Shown here one piece after another: positions 47,161 to 55,504 of a DNA stretch of 64,000 nt (positions are counted from its first letter, which is position 1; every line of letters begins with the position of its first letter). The stretch covers positions 1,054,001-1,118,000 of the forward strand of contig NZ_CP027665.1 of assembly GCF_003008555.2 (NCBI RefSeq). Reading direction: 5' to 3'. A model generated the notes under the pieces. That model saw only the letters and a list, made by a program, of their open reading frames with translations, did no database searches and was not told the origin of the DNA. Source of the stretch: Pukyongiella litopenaei. GTDB lineage: Bacteria > Pseudomonadota > Alphaproteobacteria > Rhodobacterales > Rhodobacteraceae. Made by a program: the position numbers and the translations under genes.

Positions 47161-48351
47161 TCAGTCGTAAATCCCGTCATCCTTGGCGCGCCGGGCAAAT
47201 TCGGTTTCCTCGCCCGCCGCCAGTTTCCCGGCCTGTTCGACCCAGCCATCGCGCTCGATCCGGCCCTTGAAGGTCAGCCGTTCATCGACCCAGGCGATAT
47301 TCGCGGCAGTCCAGGCGGCGATCTGGTCGAAATGGTAGAAGCCCAGCTCATTGAGCGTCTGTTCCAGTTTCGGACCGACGCCCTTGAGCAGCTTGAGATC
47401 GTCGGGCTGGCCGCCACGGGCCGCCGTCAGAAGCTCGGGCGCGGCGTCGTCTGCCGTGGTTTGCGGCTGGTATTTCCACACCCCCTTGCGGGCGGCCAGG
47501 TCGGCCTGCCCGGGCAGTGCCGCCGAAGGCTTGATCGGCGATGACCCATCATCGGCGGTCGCTCTGGCCGGCACTGCCGCGGTTTTGCCCGGCGCCTCGG
47601 GGGCCGCCGGCGCGGCTTCGGCCACCGCCTCGGCAGCGGGTTGGTCCTTGCGCCAGGGGGTCAGCAGCGGCACCTCGGTGCCGTCGATCCGCTTGATCGT
47701 GTCGCCAAGGTCGACCGCCAACTGCACCGAGGCGTTATACTGCGTGTGCCCGCTCTCGAAATCCTTCAGGCTGGTCAGGCCGTTCAGCGGTTCGGCCGCA
47801 TAGCGCCCGTTCTGCGGCCCCGGCACCGGCACCTTGCCGGCGGCCAGTTCGTCGAGGATCTCGGCAAAGCGCGCGGCGGTCAGGTCCTCGTAGTAATCCT
47901 TGCCGATCTGCGCCATCGGCGCATTGGCGCAGGACCCGAGACATTCGACCTCTTCCCAGGAAAACCGGCCATCGGCAGACAATTCATGCGGGTTGGCGGC
48001 GATCTTGTCCTTGCACACCGCCATCAGGTCCTCGGCGCCGCAGATCATGCAGGATGTGGTGCCGCAGACCTGCACATGCGCGACCGAACCGACCGGCTGC
48101 AACTGGAACATGAAATAGAAGCTCGCCACTTCGAGCACCCGGATATGGGCCATGCCCAGCATGTCGGCGACATGTTCGATGGCGGGCCGGGTCAGCCAGC
48201 CTTCCTGTTCCTGCGCCCGCCAGAGCAGCGGGATGACCGCCGAAGCCTGCCGGCCCTCGGGATACTTGGTGATCTGCCCTTCGGCCCAGGCCCGGTTGGC
48301 CGGGGTAAAGGCGAAGCTGTCAGGTTGGTCGTGGTAAAGGCGTCGCAGCAT
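47161..48351 (-). CDS. nuoE: NADH-quinone oxidoreductase subunit E with a helix-hairpin-helix extension
   Basis: 396 residues, against about 160-240 for typical NuoE. The thioredoxin-like [2Fe-2S] domain is at 1-170, with cluster N1a ligands in [10 protein letters not shown] near 98-107 and [11 protein letters not shown] near 137-147. A Pro/Ala-rich linker (about 225-315) leads to a C-terminal helix-hairpin-helix domain (319-396, [20 protein letters not shown]) of the type also appended to other proteins in this group. The extension is known in alphaproteobacterial NuoE annotations but its role is unclear. Confidence 0.95.
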   Translation of the reverse strand: MLRRLYHDQPDSFAFTPANRAWAEGQITKYPEGRQASAVIPLLWRAQEQEGWLTRPAIEHVADMLGMAHIRVLEVASFYFMFQLQPVGSVAHVQVCGTTSCMICGAEDLMAVCKDKIAANPHELSADGRFSWEEVECLGSCANAPMAQIGKDYYEDLTAARFAEILDELAAGKVPVPGPQNGRYAAEPLNGLTSLKDFESGHTQYNASVQLAVDLGDTIKRIDGTEVPLLTPWRKDQPAAEAVAEAAPAAPEAPGKTAAVPARATADDGSSPIKPSAALPGQADLAARKGVWKYQPQTTADDAAPELLTAARGGQPDDLKLLKGVGPKLEQTLNELGFYHFDQIAAWTAANIAWVDERLTFKGRIERDGWVEQAGKLAAGEETEFARRAKDDGIYD

Positions 48352-48359
48352 GGCGGTCC

Positions 48360-48710
48360 TCAGAGCATGGCGAAGAGGGACAGGAGCGCGCCGACCGCGG
48401 CCGCCCCGCCTCCGATAAGGTGAATCCAGTGCGGCTTGCCCGCGCGGGAATAGATGAAGGCGTCACCGAAACCGATCACGGCAAAGCCGAGCAGCAGCCC
48501 GAACAGCACGCTCGGCGCACCGATCCAGGCCGCCAGCAGCGCCAGCAGCGACAACCCCGCGTAACGCACCAGCAGCGCCTGCGGAAGATGATCCCTGTCG
48601 TGCTGGATCATCTTCAGACCGCGTTCCTTGCCGAGCGCGAGCAGGACGGTGACGGTGACCATCAGGGCCACGACCAGCCAGCCGACGATTGTGACGAGCG
48701 TGGAGAGCAT
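48360..48710 (-). CDS. Four-helix membrane protein in the nuo operon, unknown function
   Basis: 116 residues with four predicted membrane helices (about 4-26, 48-64, 66-83, 95-114). A cytoplasmic loop, [20 protein letters not shown], lies between the first two. The ATG overlaps the nuoD stop by one base and nuoE starts 8 bases after its stop, so it is part of the same message. No family recognised; not a canonical complex I subunit. Confidence 0.75.
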   Translation of the reverse strand: MLSTLVTIVGWLVVALMVTVTVLLALGKERGLKMIQHDRDHLPQALLVRYAGLSLLALLAAWIGAPSVLFGLLLGFAVIGFGDAFIYSRAGKPHWIHLIGGGAAAVGALLSLFAML

Positions 48711-49924
48711 CAGCGGTCAACCTCGCCGAACACGATATCCATGGTGCCGATGATGGCGGCGATATCGGCCAGCTGATGGCCCTTGGAGACATGGTCCATC
48801 GCCTGAAGGTGCATGTAGCCCGGCGCGCGCAGCTTGGCGCGATAGGGCCGGTTGGTGCCGTCGGAGACCATGTAGACCCCGAACTCGCCCTTGGGCGCCT
48901 CGACCCCGGCATAGACTTCGCCGGCGGGAACGTGGAACCCTTCGGTATAGAGCTTGAAGTGATGGATCAGGCTTTCCATCGACGTTTTCATGTCGCGGCG
49001 GTTCGGCGGCGTCAGCTTGCCCCGCGCCAGAACGTCGCCGGGTTCGGCGCGCAGCTTCTCGATCGCCTGCAGCATGATATGCACCGACTGGCGCATTTCC
49101 TCCATCCGCACCAGGTAGCGGTCGAAACAGTCGCCCTTGGTCCCGACGGGGATCTGGAAGTCGAATTCGCTGTAGCATTCATAGGGTTGCGACCGCCGCA
49201 GATCCCAGGCCAGACCCGAGCCGCGCGCCATGACGCCGGAGAACCCCCATTCCTGGATCGTGGTTTCATCCACCACGCCGATATCGACGTTGCGCTGCTT
49301 GAAGATCCGGTTCTCGGTCAGCAACCCGTCGATGTCGTCCAGCACCCTGGGGAAGGCATGGCACCAGGTCTCGATGTCGTCGATCAGCTCGGGCGGCAGG
49401 TCCTGATGGACGCCTCCGGGGCGGAAATAGGCCGCGTGAAGCCGCGCGCCGCTGGCGCGTTCGTAGAATATCATCAGCTTTTCGCGTTCCTCGAACCCCC
49501 AGAGCGGCGGGGTCAGCGCGCCGACGTCCATCGCCTGCGTGGTCACGTTCAGCAGGTGGTTCAGGATGCGGCCGATTTCGCAATACAGAACCCGGATCAG
49601 CGAGGCGCGGCGCGGCGCGGCCACACCGGTCAGCTTTTCGATGGCCAGGCACCAGGCATGTTCCTGGTTCATCGTGCCGACGTAGTCCAGCCGGTCCAGA
49701 TAGGGCAGGTTCTGCAGGTAGGTGCGGCTTTCCATCAGCTTCTCGGTGCCGCGATGCAGCAGGCCGATATGCGGATCGCAGCGCTCGACGATCTCGCCGT
49801 CGAGTTCCAGCACCAGCCGCAGCACCCCGTGCGCCGCCGGGTGCTGGGGGCCGAAGTTGATGTTGAAGTTGCGGATCTTCTGTTCGCCGGTCAGCGCGTC
49901 TTCGAATCCCTTGGAGCCATCCAT
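48710..49924 (-). CDS. nuoD: NADH-quinone oxidoreductase subunit D
   Basis: 404 residues from [20 protein letters not shown], preceding the conserved [20 protein letters not shown] near 20-39. [20 protein letters not shown] near 48-67 and the C-terminal VFGEVDR end match the 49 kDa subunit. The His in the GPQHPAAHG loop lies in the quinone site. It is separate from NuoC here. The ATG overlaps the stop of a 56-residue gene by one base. The upstream in-frame extension to 50152 is nuoC region in another frame. Confidence 0.98.
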   Translation of the reverse strand: MDGSKGFEDALTGEQKIRNFNINFGPQHPAAHGVLRLVLELDGEIVERCDPHIGLLHRGTEKLMESRTYLQNLPYLDRLDYVGTMNQEHAWCLAIEKLTGVAAPRRASLIRVLYCEIGRILNHLLNVTTQAMDVGALTPPLWGFEEREKLMIFYERASGARLHAAYFRPGGVHQDLPPELIDDIETWCHAFPRVLDDIDGLLTENRIFKQRNVDIGVVDETTIQEWGFSGVMARGSGLAWDLRRSQPYECYSEFDFQIPVGTKGDCFDRYLVRMEEMRQSVHIMLQAIEKLRAEPGDVLARGKLTPPNRRDMKTSMESLIHHFKLYTEGFHVPAGEVYAGVEAPKGEFGVYMVSDGTNRPYRAKLRAPGYMHLQAMDHVSKGHQLADIAAIIGTMDIVFGEVDR

Positions 49925-50094
49925 CAGCGTTTCTCCAGCTCTTGCAGCTTCATCGCCATCACCCACGCCAGAATGGGCACGCCAAGCGGGATCAGACACG
50001 CAGCGGCCCAATATTTGTTGATCCCGAAATGCGGCAGCAGTTTCAGCATCGGGATCGCGGTTAGCGCGCTGATCAGCCAGAACAGGCCGCCCAT
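49924..50094 (-). CDS. 56-residue membrane protein between nuoC and nuoD
   Basis: A complete small frame fills the nuoC-nuoD gap, linked by TGATG overlaps at both ends. It starts [20 protein letters not shown] and ends [12 protein letters not shown]. Two membrane segments (about 3-20 and 28-48) are separated by PHFGINKY, and the tail is charged. The double one-base overlaps and membrane character argue strongly for translation. No family recognised. Confidence 0.7.
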   Translation of the reverse strand: MGGLFWLISALTAIPMLKLLPHFGINKYWAAACLIPLGVPILAWVMAMKLQELEKR

Positions 50095-50711
50095 CACTTC
50101 GCCCCCGTATTTTCGTCCGATTTCTCGTCGCCCGGCAGGATGTACTCCGCACCTTCCCAGGGGCTCATGAAATCGAACTGCCGGTATTCCTGCACCAGCG
50201 ACACCGGTTCATAGACCACGCGCTTGAGCGCCTCGTCATACCGCACCTCGGTATAGCCGGTGGTCGGAAAATCCTTGCGCAGCGGATGCCCGCGGAACCC
50301 GTAATCGGTCAGAATGCGGCGCAGGTCCGGATGGCCGGTGAAATGGATCCCGAACATGTCGAACACCTCGCGCTCGAGCCAGTTCGCGCAGGGATGCACC
50401 GAGGTGATCGACGGCACCGTGTCGCCGTCGCGGATCGCGACCCGCAGCCGGATGCGCTGGTTGGTGTACATCGACAGCAGGTGATAGACGACATCGAACC
50501 GTTTCGGCCGGTCGATATGGTCAACGGCGGTGATGTCCACCAGCGACGAGAACCGGCAGCCCTGGTCGGCCTTGAGATACTCGACGAAGGCGACGATGTT
50601 CGACGGCGTCACATCCATGTTCAGCTCGCCAAAGCTGACATCCCAGGACAGCACGCAGTCGTTGCGCTTGAGCGCGATTTCCTCGCCCAGGTTCTTCAGG
50701 TCCTCGCTCAT
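50094..50711 (-). CDS. nuoC: NADH-quinone oxidoreductase subunit C
   Basis: 205 residues (30 kDa subunit). The signature ERE-type block is [20 protein letters not shown] near 111-130, followed by [19 protein letters not shown] near 131-149 and [17 protein letters not shown] structural subunit of the peripheral arm in contact with NuoD and NuoB. Its start overlaps the nuoB stop by 4 bases. Confidence 0.98.
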   Translation of the reverse strand: MSEDLKNLGEEIALKRNDCVLSWDVSFGELNMDVTPSNIVAFVEYLKADQGCRFSSLVDITAVDHIDRPKRFDVVYHLLSMYTNQRIRLRVAIRDGDTVPSITSVHPCANWLEREVFDMFGIHFTGHPDLRRILTDYGFRGHPLRKDFPTTGYTEVRYDEALKRVVYEPVSLVQEYRQFDFMSPWEGAEYILPGDEKSDENTGAK

Positions 50712-51241
50712 CTCACGATCGTCCCCGTCCTGCGGATCTTGCGCTGAAGCTGCATCAGCCCGTAGAGCAGCGCCTCGGCGGTCGGCGGGCAGCCGGGCAC
50801 ATAGATGTCCACCGGCACGACCCGGTCGCAGCCCCGCACCACCGAATAGCTGTAGTGATAATAGCCGCCGCCATTGGCGCAGCTGCCCATGCTGATCACA
50901 TAGCGCGGCTCGGGCATCTGGTCATAGACCTTGCGCAGCGCCGGGGCCATCTTGTTGGTCAGGGTACCGGCCACGATCATCACGTCCGACTGGCGCGGCG
51001 AGGCCCGCGGCGCGATGCCGAACCGTTCGGCGTCATAGCGCGGCATCGAGGTGTGCATCATCTCGACCGCGCAACAGGCCAGCCCGAAGGTCATCCAGTG
51101 CAGCGACCCGGTACGCGCCCAGTTGATGATGTCCTCGGTCGAGGTCAGCAGGAACCCCTTGTCCTGCAATTCGGTGTTCAGCGCCCTCGTGGCAACGTCC
51201 TTGTCCACGCCGGCGGCGTTGGTGGTGGTGGCTACGCCCAT
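50708..51241 (-). CDS. nuoB: NADH-quinone oxidoreductase subunit B
   Basis: 177 residues from the ATG at 51241, after gaaggggg; an ATG at 51262 adds seven residues. N2 cluster ligands: the tandem Cys in [12 protein letters not shown] near 53-64, Cys in [13 protein letters not shown] near 121, and Cys in [16 protein letters not shown] near 150. N2 is the last cluster before quinone. The start lies within the end of nuoA (10-base overlap). Confidence 0.98.
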   Translation of the reverse strand: MGVATTTNAAGVDKDVATRALNTELQDKGFLLTSTEDIINWARTGSLHWMTFGLACCAVEMMHTSMPRYDAERFGIAPRASPRQSDVMIVAGTLTNKMAPALRKVYDQMPEPRYVISMGSCANGGGYYHYSYSVVRGCDRVVPVDIYVPGCPPTAEALLYGLMQLQRKIRRTGTIVR

Positions 51242-51597
51242 TCCATCGCCCCCTTCTTCCATTCGTAGGCAAAGCCGATGGTCAGCACCGCGAGGAACAC
51301 CATCATCGACCAGAAGCCCACCATGCTCACATCCTTGAACGCCACCGCCCAGGGGAACAGGAACGCGATTTCAAGGTCGAAAATGATGAACAGGATCGAC
51401 ACAAGGTAGAAACGCACGTCGAATTTCATCCGCGCGTCGTCGAACGCGTTGAAGCCGCATTCGTAGGCGCTCACCTTTTCCGGGTCGGGATTGCGGACCG
51501 CCAGCACGATGGCCGCGAGGATCAGAACGATCCCGAGCCCGATGGCGACGACGAGAAACACGAGGATCGGGAAATATTCCCGCAACAGCTCTTCCAC
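51232..51597 (-). CDS. nuoA: NADH-quinone oxidoreductase subunit A
   Basis: 121 residues from the GTG at 51597 ([20 protein letters not shown]), 7 bases after aaaggag. Three membrane helices; the long loop after helix 1 has [20 protein letters not shown] near 42-61, including the conserved Cys and Glu/Asp, then [20 protein letters not shown]-like helix 2. First gene of the cluster, with a promoter about 60-90 bases upstream. Confidence 0.97.
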   Translation of the reverse strand: MEELLREYFPILVFLVVAIGLGIVLILAAIVLAVRNPDPEKVSAYECGFNAFDDARMKFDVRFYLVSILFIIFDLEIAFLFPWAVAFKDVSMVGFWSMMVFLAVLTIGFAYEWKKGAMEWA

Positions 51598-51657
51598 GAG
51601 TGGCTCCTTTCCCGCGCGCGTTCGGCGCGCCGTCAATTGGCGGTTGGCTCGATCTGC

Positions 51658-51686
51658 TGTCTATCCTTGCCAGTGCGGAGGGTCAA
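51658..51686 (-). promoter_or_regulatory. Predicted nuo operon promoter
   Basis: On the minus strand TTGACC (51686-51681), 17 bases, TAGACA (51663-51658), giving a start near 51651 and a leader of about 55 bases. The palindrome acgggg/ccccgt (51686-51691 and 51696-51701) touches the -35 and may be a regulator site. Confidence 0.55.
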
Positions 51687-51757
51687 CGGGGCCAACCCCG
51701 TTCACGCGGGCCGAATCGCCGCATCCCCGCAGTTACTTGCCGCGTATCCGGCAGCCC

Positions 51758-51790
51758 GGCTTCCGGTCGGCTTCCGGTCAGCTTCCGGCC
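51758..51790. repeat. Three tandem 11-base repeats across the liuC stop codon
   Basis: ggcttccggtc (51758-51768), ggcttccggtc (51769-51779) and agcttccggcc (51780-51790) are contiguous. The unit spans the liuC C-terminus and stop, suggesting a recent small tandem duplication in the liu-nuo boundary. Confidence 0.7.
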
Positions 51791-52575
51791 TGCCAGCTTG
51801 GCTTGCGGCGGTCGAAAAAGGCACCGATTCCTTCCTGTGCCTCGTCGGTTTCCCAACGCGCGACCAGACCGCGAATGGTCGAATCGATCACCTCGGCATC
51901 GATGCGCGGGCCCAGATCGCGCGCCAGCCGCTTGGCCGCGGCCACCGCGCCGGGGGCGCAGGACAGGTAGGGGGCGACCTCGGCCTCGACCGCCGCCGCC
52001 AGGTCCCCGGCCGGAACCGCGCGTGCCAGCAGGCCCAGCCGCACGGCTTCTTCCGCGCCGAAGATGCGGGCGGACATGAACACGCGCCGCGCGTTGGCCT
52101 CGCCCATGCGCGCCAGCACATAGGGGCCGATCGTGGCCGGGATGATCCCCAGCCGGGTTTCGGTGAACCCCATCTTCAGGCTGTCGACGCCGATCGCCAC
52201 GTCGCAGATGCTGGCGATGCCGACACCGCCGCCAAAGGCGTTGCCCTGCAACGCGCCGATCACCGGTTTGGGCAGCGCGTTCAGCGCGTTCAGCATCCCG
52301 GCCAGCTTGCGGGCCTCGACGAACCGGGTTTCGGAATCGGCGGCCATCTGCACCTGCATCCAGGCCAGGTCGCCACCGGCGCAGAAGGTCTTGCCCGCGC
52401 CGGTCAGCACCACCACCCGAACCGCGTCGTCATCGGCCAGCCGCGCCGCGGCACCGGTCAGCTCGTCGATCATCTGCGCCGACATCGCGTTGTGTTTTTC
52501 GACCCGGTTCAGGGTCAGCGCGGCCACGCCGCGTGCGTCGGTTTCCAGTTTCAGCGTCTCGTACATCCGGCTCAT
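51778..52575 (-). CDS. liuC: Enoyl-CoA hydratase family; probable methylglutaconyl-CoA hydratase
   Basis: 265 residues of the crotonase fold. The oxyanion segments are TGAGKTFCAGGDLAWMQ near 59-75 and LQGNAFGGGVGIASICDVAI near 108-127; ETRLGIIPATIGPYVLAR near 138-155 carries the Glu of the second active-site position. Its 4-base overlap with liuE and its place among liu genes point to hydration of 3-methylglutaconyl-CoA in leucine breakdown. Another short-chain enoyl-CoA substrate cannot be excluded from sequence alone. Confidence 0.9.
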   Translation of the reverse strand: MSRMYETLKLETDARGVAALTLNRVEKHNAMSAQMIDELTGAAARLADDDAVRVVVLTGAGKTFCAGGDLAWMQVQMAADSETRFVEARKLAGMLNALNALPKPVIGALQGNAFGGGVGIASICDVAIGVDSLKMGFTETRLGIIPATIGPYVLARMGEANARRVFMSARIFGAEEAVRLGLLARAVPAGDLAAAVEAEVAPYLSCAPGAVAAAKRLARDLGPRIDAEVIDSTIRGLVARWETDEAQEGIGAFFDRRKPSWQAGS

Positions 52576-53426
52576 CCCTCCCGCATCGCCCGCGCCATCG
52601 CCGCGGCCTCGTTCACCACGTCCATGTCCAGCCCGGTGTCGTAACCCAGCCGCTCCAGATGCGCCGCGACCGCCTCGGTCGCCACGTTGCCCGATGCGCC
52701 CGGCGCATAGGGACAGCCGCCCAGCCCGCCGACGGCGGCATCGAACACCCGCACCCCCATGACCAGCGAGGCGTCGATATTGTCCAGCGCCCGCCCGGCG
52801 GTGTCGTGATAATGGCCGGCCAGCCGCGTCGCGGGCACCACGTCGCGCACCGCGGACAGCATCCGCGCGATGCTGTCGGGCGTGCCCTGCCCGATGGTGT
52901 CGCCCAGCGAGATCTCGTAACAGCCCATCCCGAACAGCCGGTCCGCCAGCGCGGCCACCGCGCCGGGATCGGTCGGCCCGTCGAACGGGCAGTCGGTCAC
53001 GCAGGAGATATAGCCGCGCACCGGCAGGTCGATATGCCGCGCCGCCTCGAGGATCGGCACGAACCGGTCCACGGAGTCGGCCACCGTCGCGTTCAGGTTC
53101 GCCTTCGAAAACCCCTCGGAGGCCGAGGCGAACACCGCGATCTCGTCGGCCCGTGCCGCCAGCGCGTCGTCATAGCCGCGCATGTTCGGGGTCAGCGCCG
53201 CGTAGCGCACCCCCGGCGCGCGGGCGATGCCCGCCAGGACCTGCGCCGACCCGGCCATCTGCGGCACCCATTTCGGGCTGACGAAGGACGCGCATTCGAT
53301 CCGCGAGAACCCGGCCCGGCTCAGGCAATCGACCAGCGCCACCTTTTCGGCCACCGGGATTTCGCGTTTTTCGTTCTGGAGCCCGTCGCGCGGCCCCACC
53401 TCGAAGATCTCGATCCGTTCCTTCAT
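52572..53426 (-). CDS. liuE: Hydroxymethylglutaryl-CoA lyase
   Basis: 284 residues, TIM barrel of the HMGL-like family. The N-terminal EVGPRDGLQNEKREIPVAEK near 7-26 contains the catalytic Arg-Asp, ISLGDTIGQGTPDSIARML near 197 follows, and AGHYHDTAGRALDNIDASL near 222-240 gives the metal-binding HxH. The C-terminal GLGGCPYAPGASGNVATEAV near 256-275 carries the active-site Cys loop. It makes acetyl-CoA and acetoacetate, the last step of leucine degradation. Confidence 0.96.
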   Translation of the reverse strand: MKERIEIFEVGPRDGLQNEKREIPVAEKVALVDCLSRAGFSRIECASFVSPKWVPQMAGSAQVLAGIARAPGVRYAALTPNMRGYDDALAARADEIAVFASASEGFSKANLNATVADSVDRFVPILEAARHIDLPVRGYISCVTDCPFDGPTDPGAVAALADRLFGMGCYEISLGDTIGQGTPDSIARMLSAVRDVVPATRLAGHYHDTAGRALDNIDASLVMGVRVFDAAVGGLGGCPYAPGASGNVATEAVAAHLERLGYDTGLDMDVVNEAAAMARAMREG

Positions 53427-53485
53427 CGCGATGGTCCCCCCAATATCCTTTCTGGATCCCGTCTGGCCGGCTGCGACGCGCGCGC

Positions 53486-55423
53486 TCAGCCGTCTTCCTC
53501 CTCGAGCCGCACCAGCGCCGCGCCCGCCTCGACCTGGGCGCCCGCCTCGACCAGAACCTCGGCGATCACGCCGTCGCGGGCGGCCAGCAGCGAATGTTCC
53601 ATCTTCATCGCCTCGAGCACCGCCAGCCGGTCGCCTTCGGCCACCGCCTGCCCGGGTTCCGCGTGGACCGATTTGACCAGGCCCGGCATCGGCGCCTCGA
53701 CCAGGTTCCCGTCGCCGGTCGCGGCTTCGGCACGTTCCAGCGGATCCACGAGGTCAAAGGCAAGGCCGTAGCCGTCGAAGACCGTGGCCACGCCGCCGGC
53801 GACCGAGACATCGGGCATCACCTCGCCGCCGACCAGCCAGGTGCCGTCGGTGCGTTCGGCGATCACCTCGGTGCCCGCCGCCTGCCAGCGCTGGCGGTCG
53901 CGGGTCTCGACCTCGACCACGAGGTCGATCACCTCGCCGTCACGCGAGAGCGCGGCGCTGCGCCGCAGCGGCGCCCAGAGCGCAAACCCCATGTCACGCT
54001 GTTCGCGGTCGAGCCCGGTCGCGGCCATCGCCGCCGCCACCGCATGGCGCGGTTCGGGGGGCGGCGTTGCCGTCAGCGCGTCCAGATCGCGCCCGATCAG
54101 GCCGGTATCCACGTCGCCCGCCGCAAACCCGGCATGCCGGGTCAGCGCGCCGAGAAAGGCGAGGTTGGTCACCGTTCCCGCCACCTGCGTATGGCGCAGC
54201 GCCCGGTCCAGCCGCGCCAGCGCCACCGCGCGGGTCGATCCGTGTACGATCACCTTGGAGATCATCGGATCGTACCACGGGCTGATCGTGTCGCCGCTGC
54301 GCACGCCGCTGTCGGCGCGGCACCCGTCGGGAAAGGCCAGATGCGTGAGCGTGCCGGTCGCGGGCAAGAAGCCCTTGGGCACATCCTCGGCATAGAGCCG
54401 CGCCTCGAAGGCATGACCGGTAATGGCCAGGTCCTCCTGCCGGGCGGGCAGCGCTTCGCCCGAGGCGACCCGCAGCTGCCATTCCACCAGGTCGACGCCG
54501 GTGATCGCCTCGGTCACCGGGTGTTCCACCTGCAGGCGGGTGTTCATCTCCATGAACCAGAACCGGTCGGCGCGCAGCCCCTCGGAGGCATCGACGATGA
54601 ACTCGACCGTGCCCGCGCCCCGATAGCCGATCGCCTCGGCCGCGCGAACGCCGGCCTCGCCCATCGCGGCCCGCATGTCCGCGGTCATGCCGGGGGCGGG
54701 GGCTTCCTCGATCACCTTCTGATGGCGGCGCTGCAGCGAACAGTCGCGTTCGAACAGGTGCACGGCATGGGTGCCGTCGCCAAAGACCTGCACCTCGATA
54801 TGGCGGGGCTTGGTCACGAATTTCTCGACCAGCACCGCGTCATTGCCGAAGGCGGTCCGCGCCTCGCCGCGCGCGCTGTCGAGCGCGGCGGCGAAATCCC
54901 CGGCCGTCTCGACCAGCCGCATTCCCTTGCCGCCGCCGCCCGCGACCGCCTTGATCAGCACCGGATAACCGATCCGGCCTGCCTCGGCCGCCAGATGCGC
55001 GGGGTCCTGGTTGTCGCCGTGATAGCCGGGCACCACCGGCACGCCCGCCGCCTCCATCAGTTTCTTGGCGGCGTCCTTGAGGCCCATCTTGCGGATCGCG
55101 TCGGCCGAGGGACCGATGAAGGTCAGCCCGGCGGCCTCGACCGCCTCGACGAAATCGGGGTTCTCGGACAGGAAACCATAGCCGGGATGGATCGCCTGCG
55201 CGCCAGTTTCGCGGGCCGCCGCGATGATCGCCTCGCCGCGCAGGTAGCTGTCGGCGGGGGCCGGGCCGCCGATATGCACCGCACGGTCCGCCATCGCCAC
55301 ATGCCGGGTGCCGGCATCCGCGTCCGAATAGACCGCAACGCAGCGCACGCCGATCTTCTGGGCGGTTTCCATCACCCGGCAGGCGATTTCGCCGCGGTTG
55401 GCGATCAGGATCGTGTCAAACAT
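53486..55423 (-). CDS. liuD: Biotin carboxylase/BCCP subunit, probable methylcrotonyl-CoA carboxylase alpha
   Basis: 645 residues. Biotin carboxylase domain 1-450: ILIANRGEIACRVMETAQK, ATP-grasp glycine loop KAVAGGGGKGMRLVE near 157-171, HLFERDCSLQRRHQKVIEEAP near 208-228, EMNTRLQVEHPVTE near 287-300. A linker/BT domain follows, and the C-terminal biotinyl domain has the biotin Lys in VLEAMKMEHSL near 606-616. Propionyl- or acyl-CoA carboxylase is an alternative, but the liu gene context favours methylcrotonyl-CoA. Its biotin would be added by BirA (33 kb). Confidence 0.93.
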   Translation of the reverse strand: MFDTILIANRGEIACRVMETAQKIGVRCVAVYSDADAGTRHVAMADRAVHIGGPAPADSYLRGEAIIAAARETGAQAIHPGYGFLSENPDFVEAVEAAGLTFIGPSADAIRKMGLKDAAKKLMEAAGVPVVPGYHGDNQDPAHLAAEAGRIGYPVLIKAVAGGGGKGMRLVETAGDFAAALDSARGEARTAFGNDAVLVEKFVTKPRHIEVQVFGDGTHAVHLFERDCSLQRRHQKVIEEAPAPGMTADMRAAMGEAGVRAAEAIGYRGAGTVEFIVDASEGLRADRFWFMEMNTRLQVEHPVTEAITGVDLVEWQLRVASGEALPARQEDLAITGHAFEARLYAEDVPKGFLPATGTLTHLAFPDGCRADSGVRSGDTISPWYDPMISKVIVHGSTRAVALARLDRALRHTQVAGTVTNLAFLGALTRHAGFAAGDVDTGLIGRDLDALTATPPPEPRHAVAAAMAATGLDREQRDMGFALWAPLRRSAALSRDGEVIDLVVEVETRDRQRWQAAGTEVIAERTDGTWLVGGEVMPDVSVAGGVATVFDGYGLAFDLVDPLERAEAATGDGNLVEAPMPGLVKSVHAEPGQAVAEGDRLAVLEAMKMEHSLLAARDGVIAEVLVEAGAQVEAGAALVRLEEEDG

Positions 55424-55451
55424 GGGTCTGTTCCCTTGTTGTCTGCCGGAA

Positions 55452-55471
55452 CCGGGGGCGCCTGCCCCCGG
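55452..55471 (-). repeat. GC-rich hairpin between liuB and liuD
   Basis: ccggggg (55452-55458) and cccccgg (55465-55471) form a perfect 7-bp stem with a 6-base loop. An adjacent ccccc-ggggatatttt tract lies at 55472-55489. A possible processing or attenuation site within the liu message; similar G/C-tract plus ATATTTT motifs are, to my recollection, common between genes in roseobacters. Confidence 0.4.
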
Positions 55472-55504
55472 ACCCCCGGGGATATTTTCGGCAAGAGGAA
55501 AGGA

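Noticed and set aside
55472-55500. Intrinsic terminator between liuB and liuD
   Set aside because: The ATATTTT tract is on the plus strand while the genes read on the minus strand. On the mRNA the stem is not followed by a U-run.
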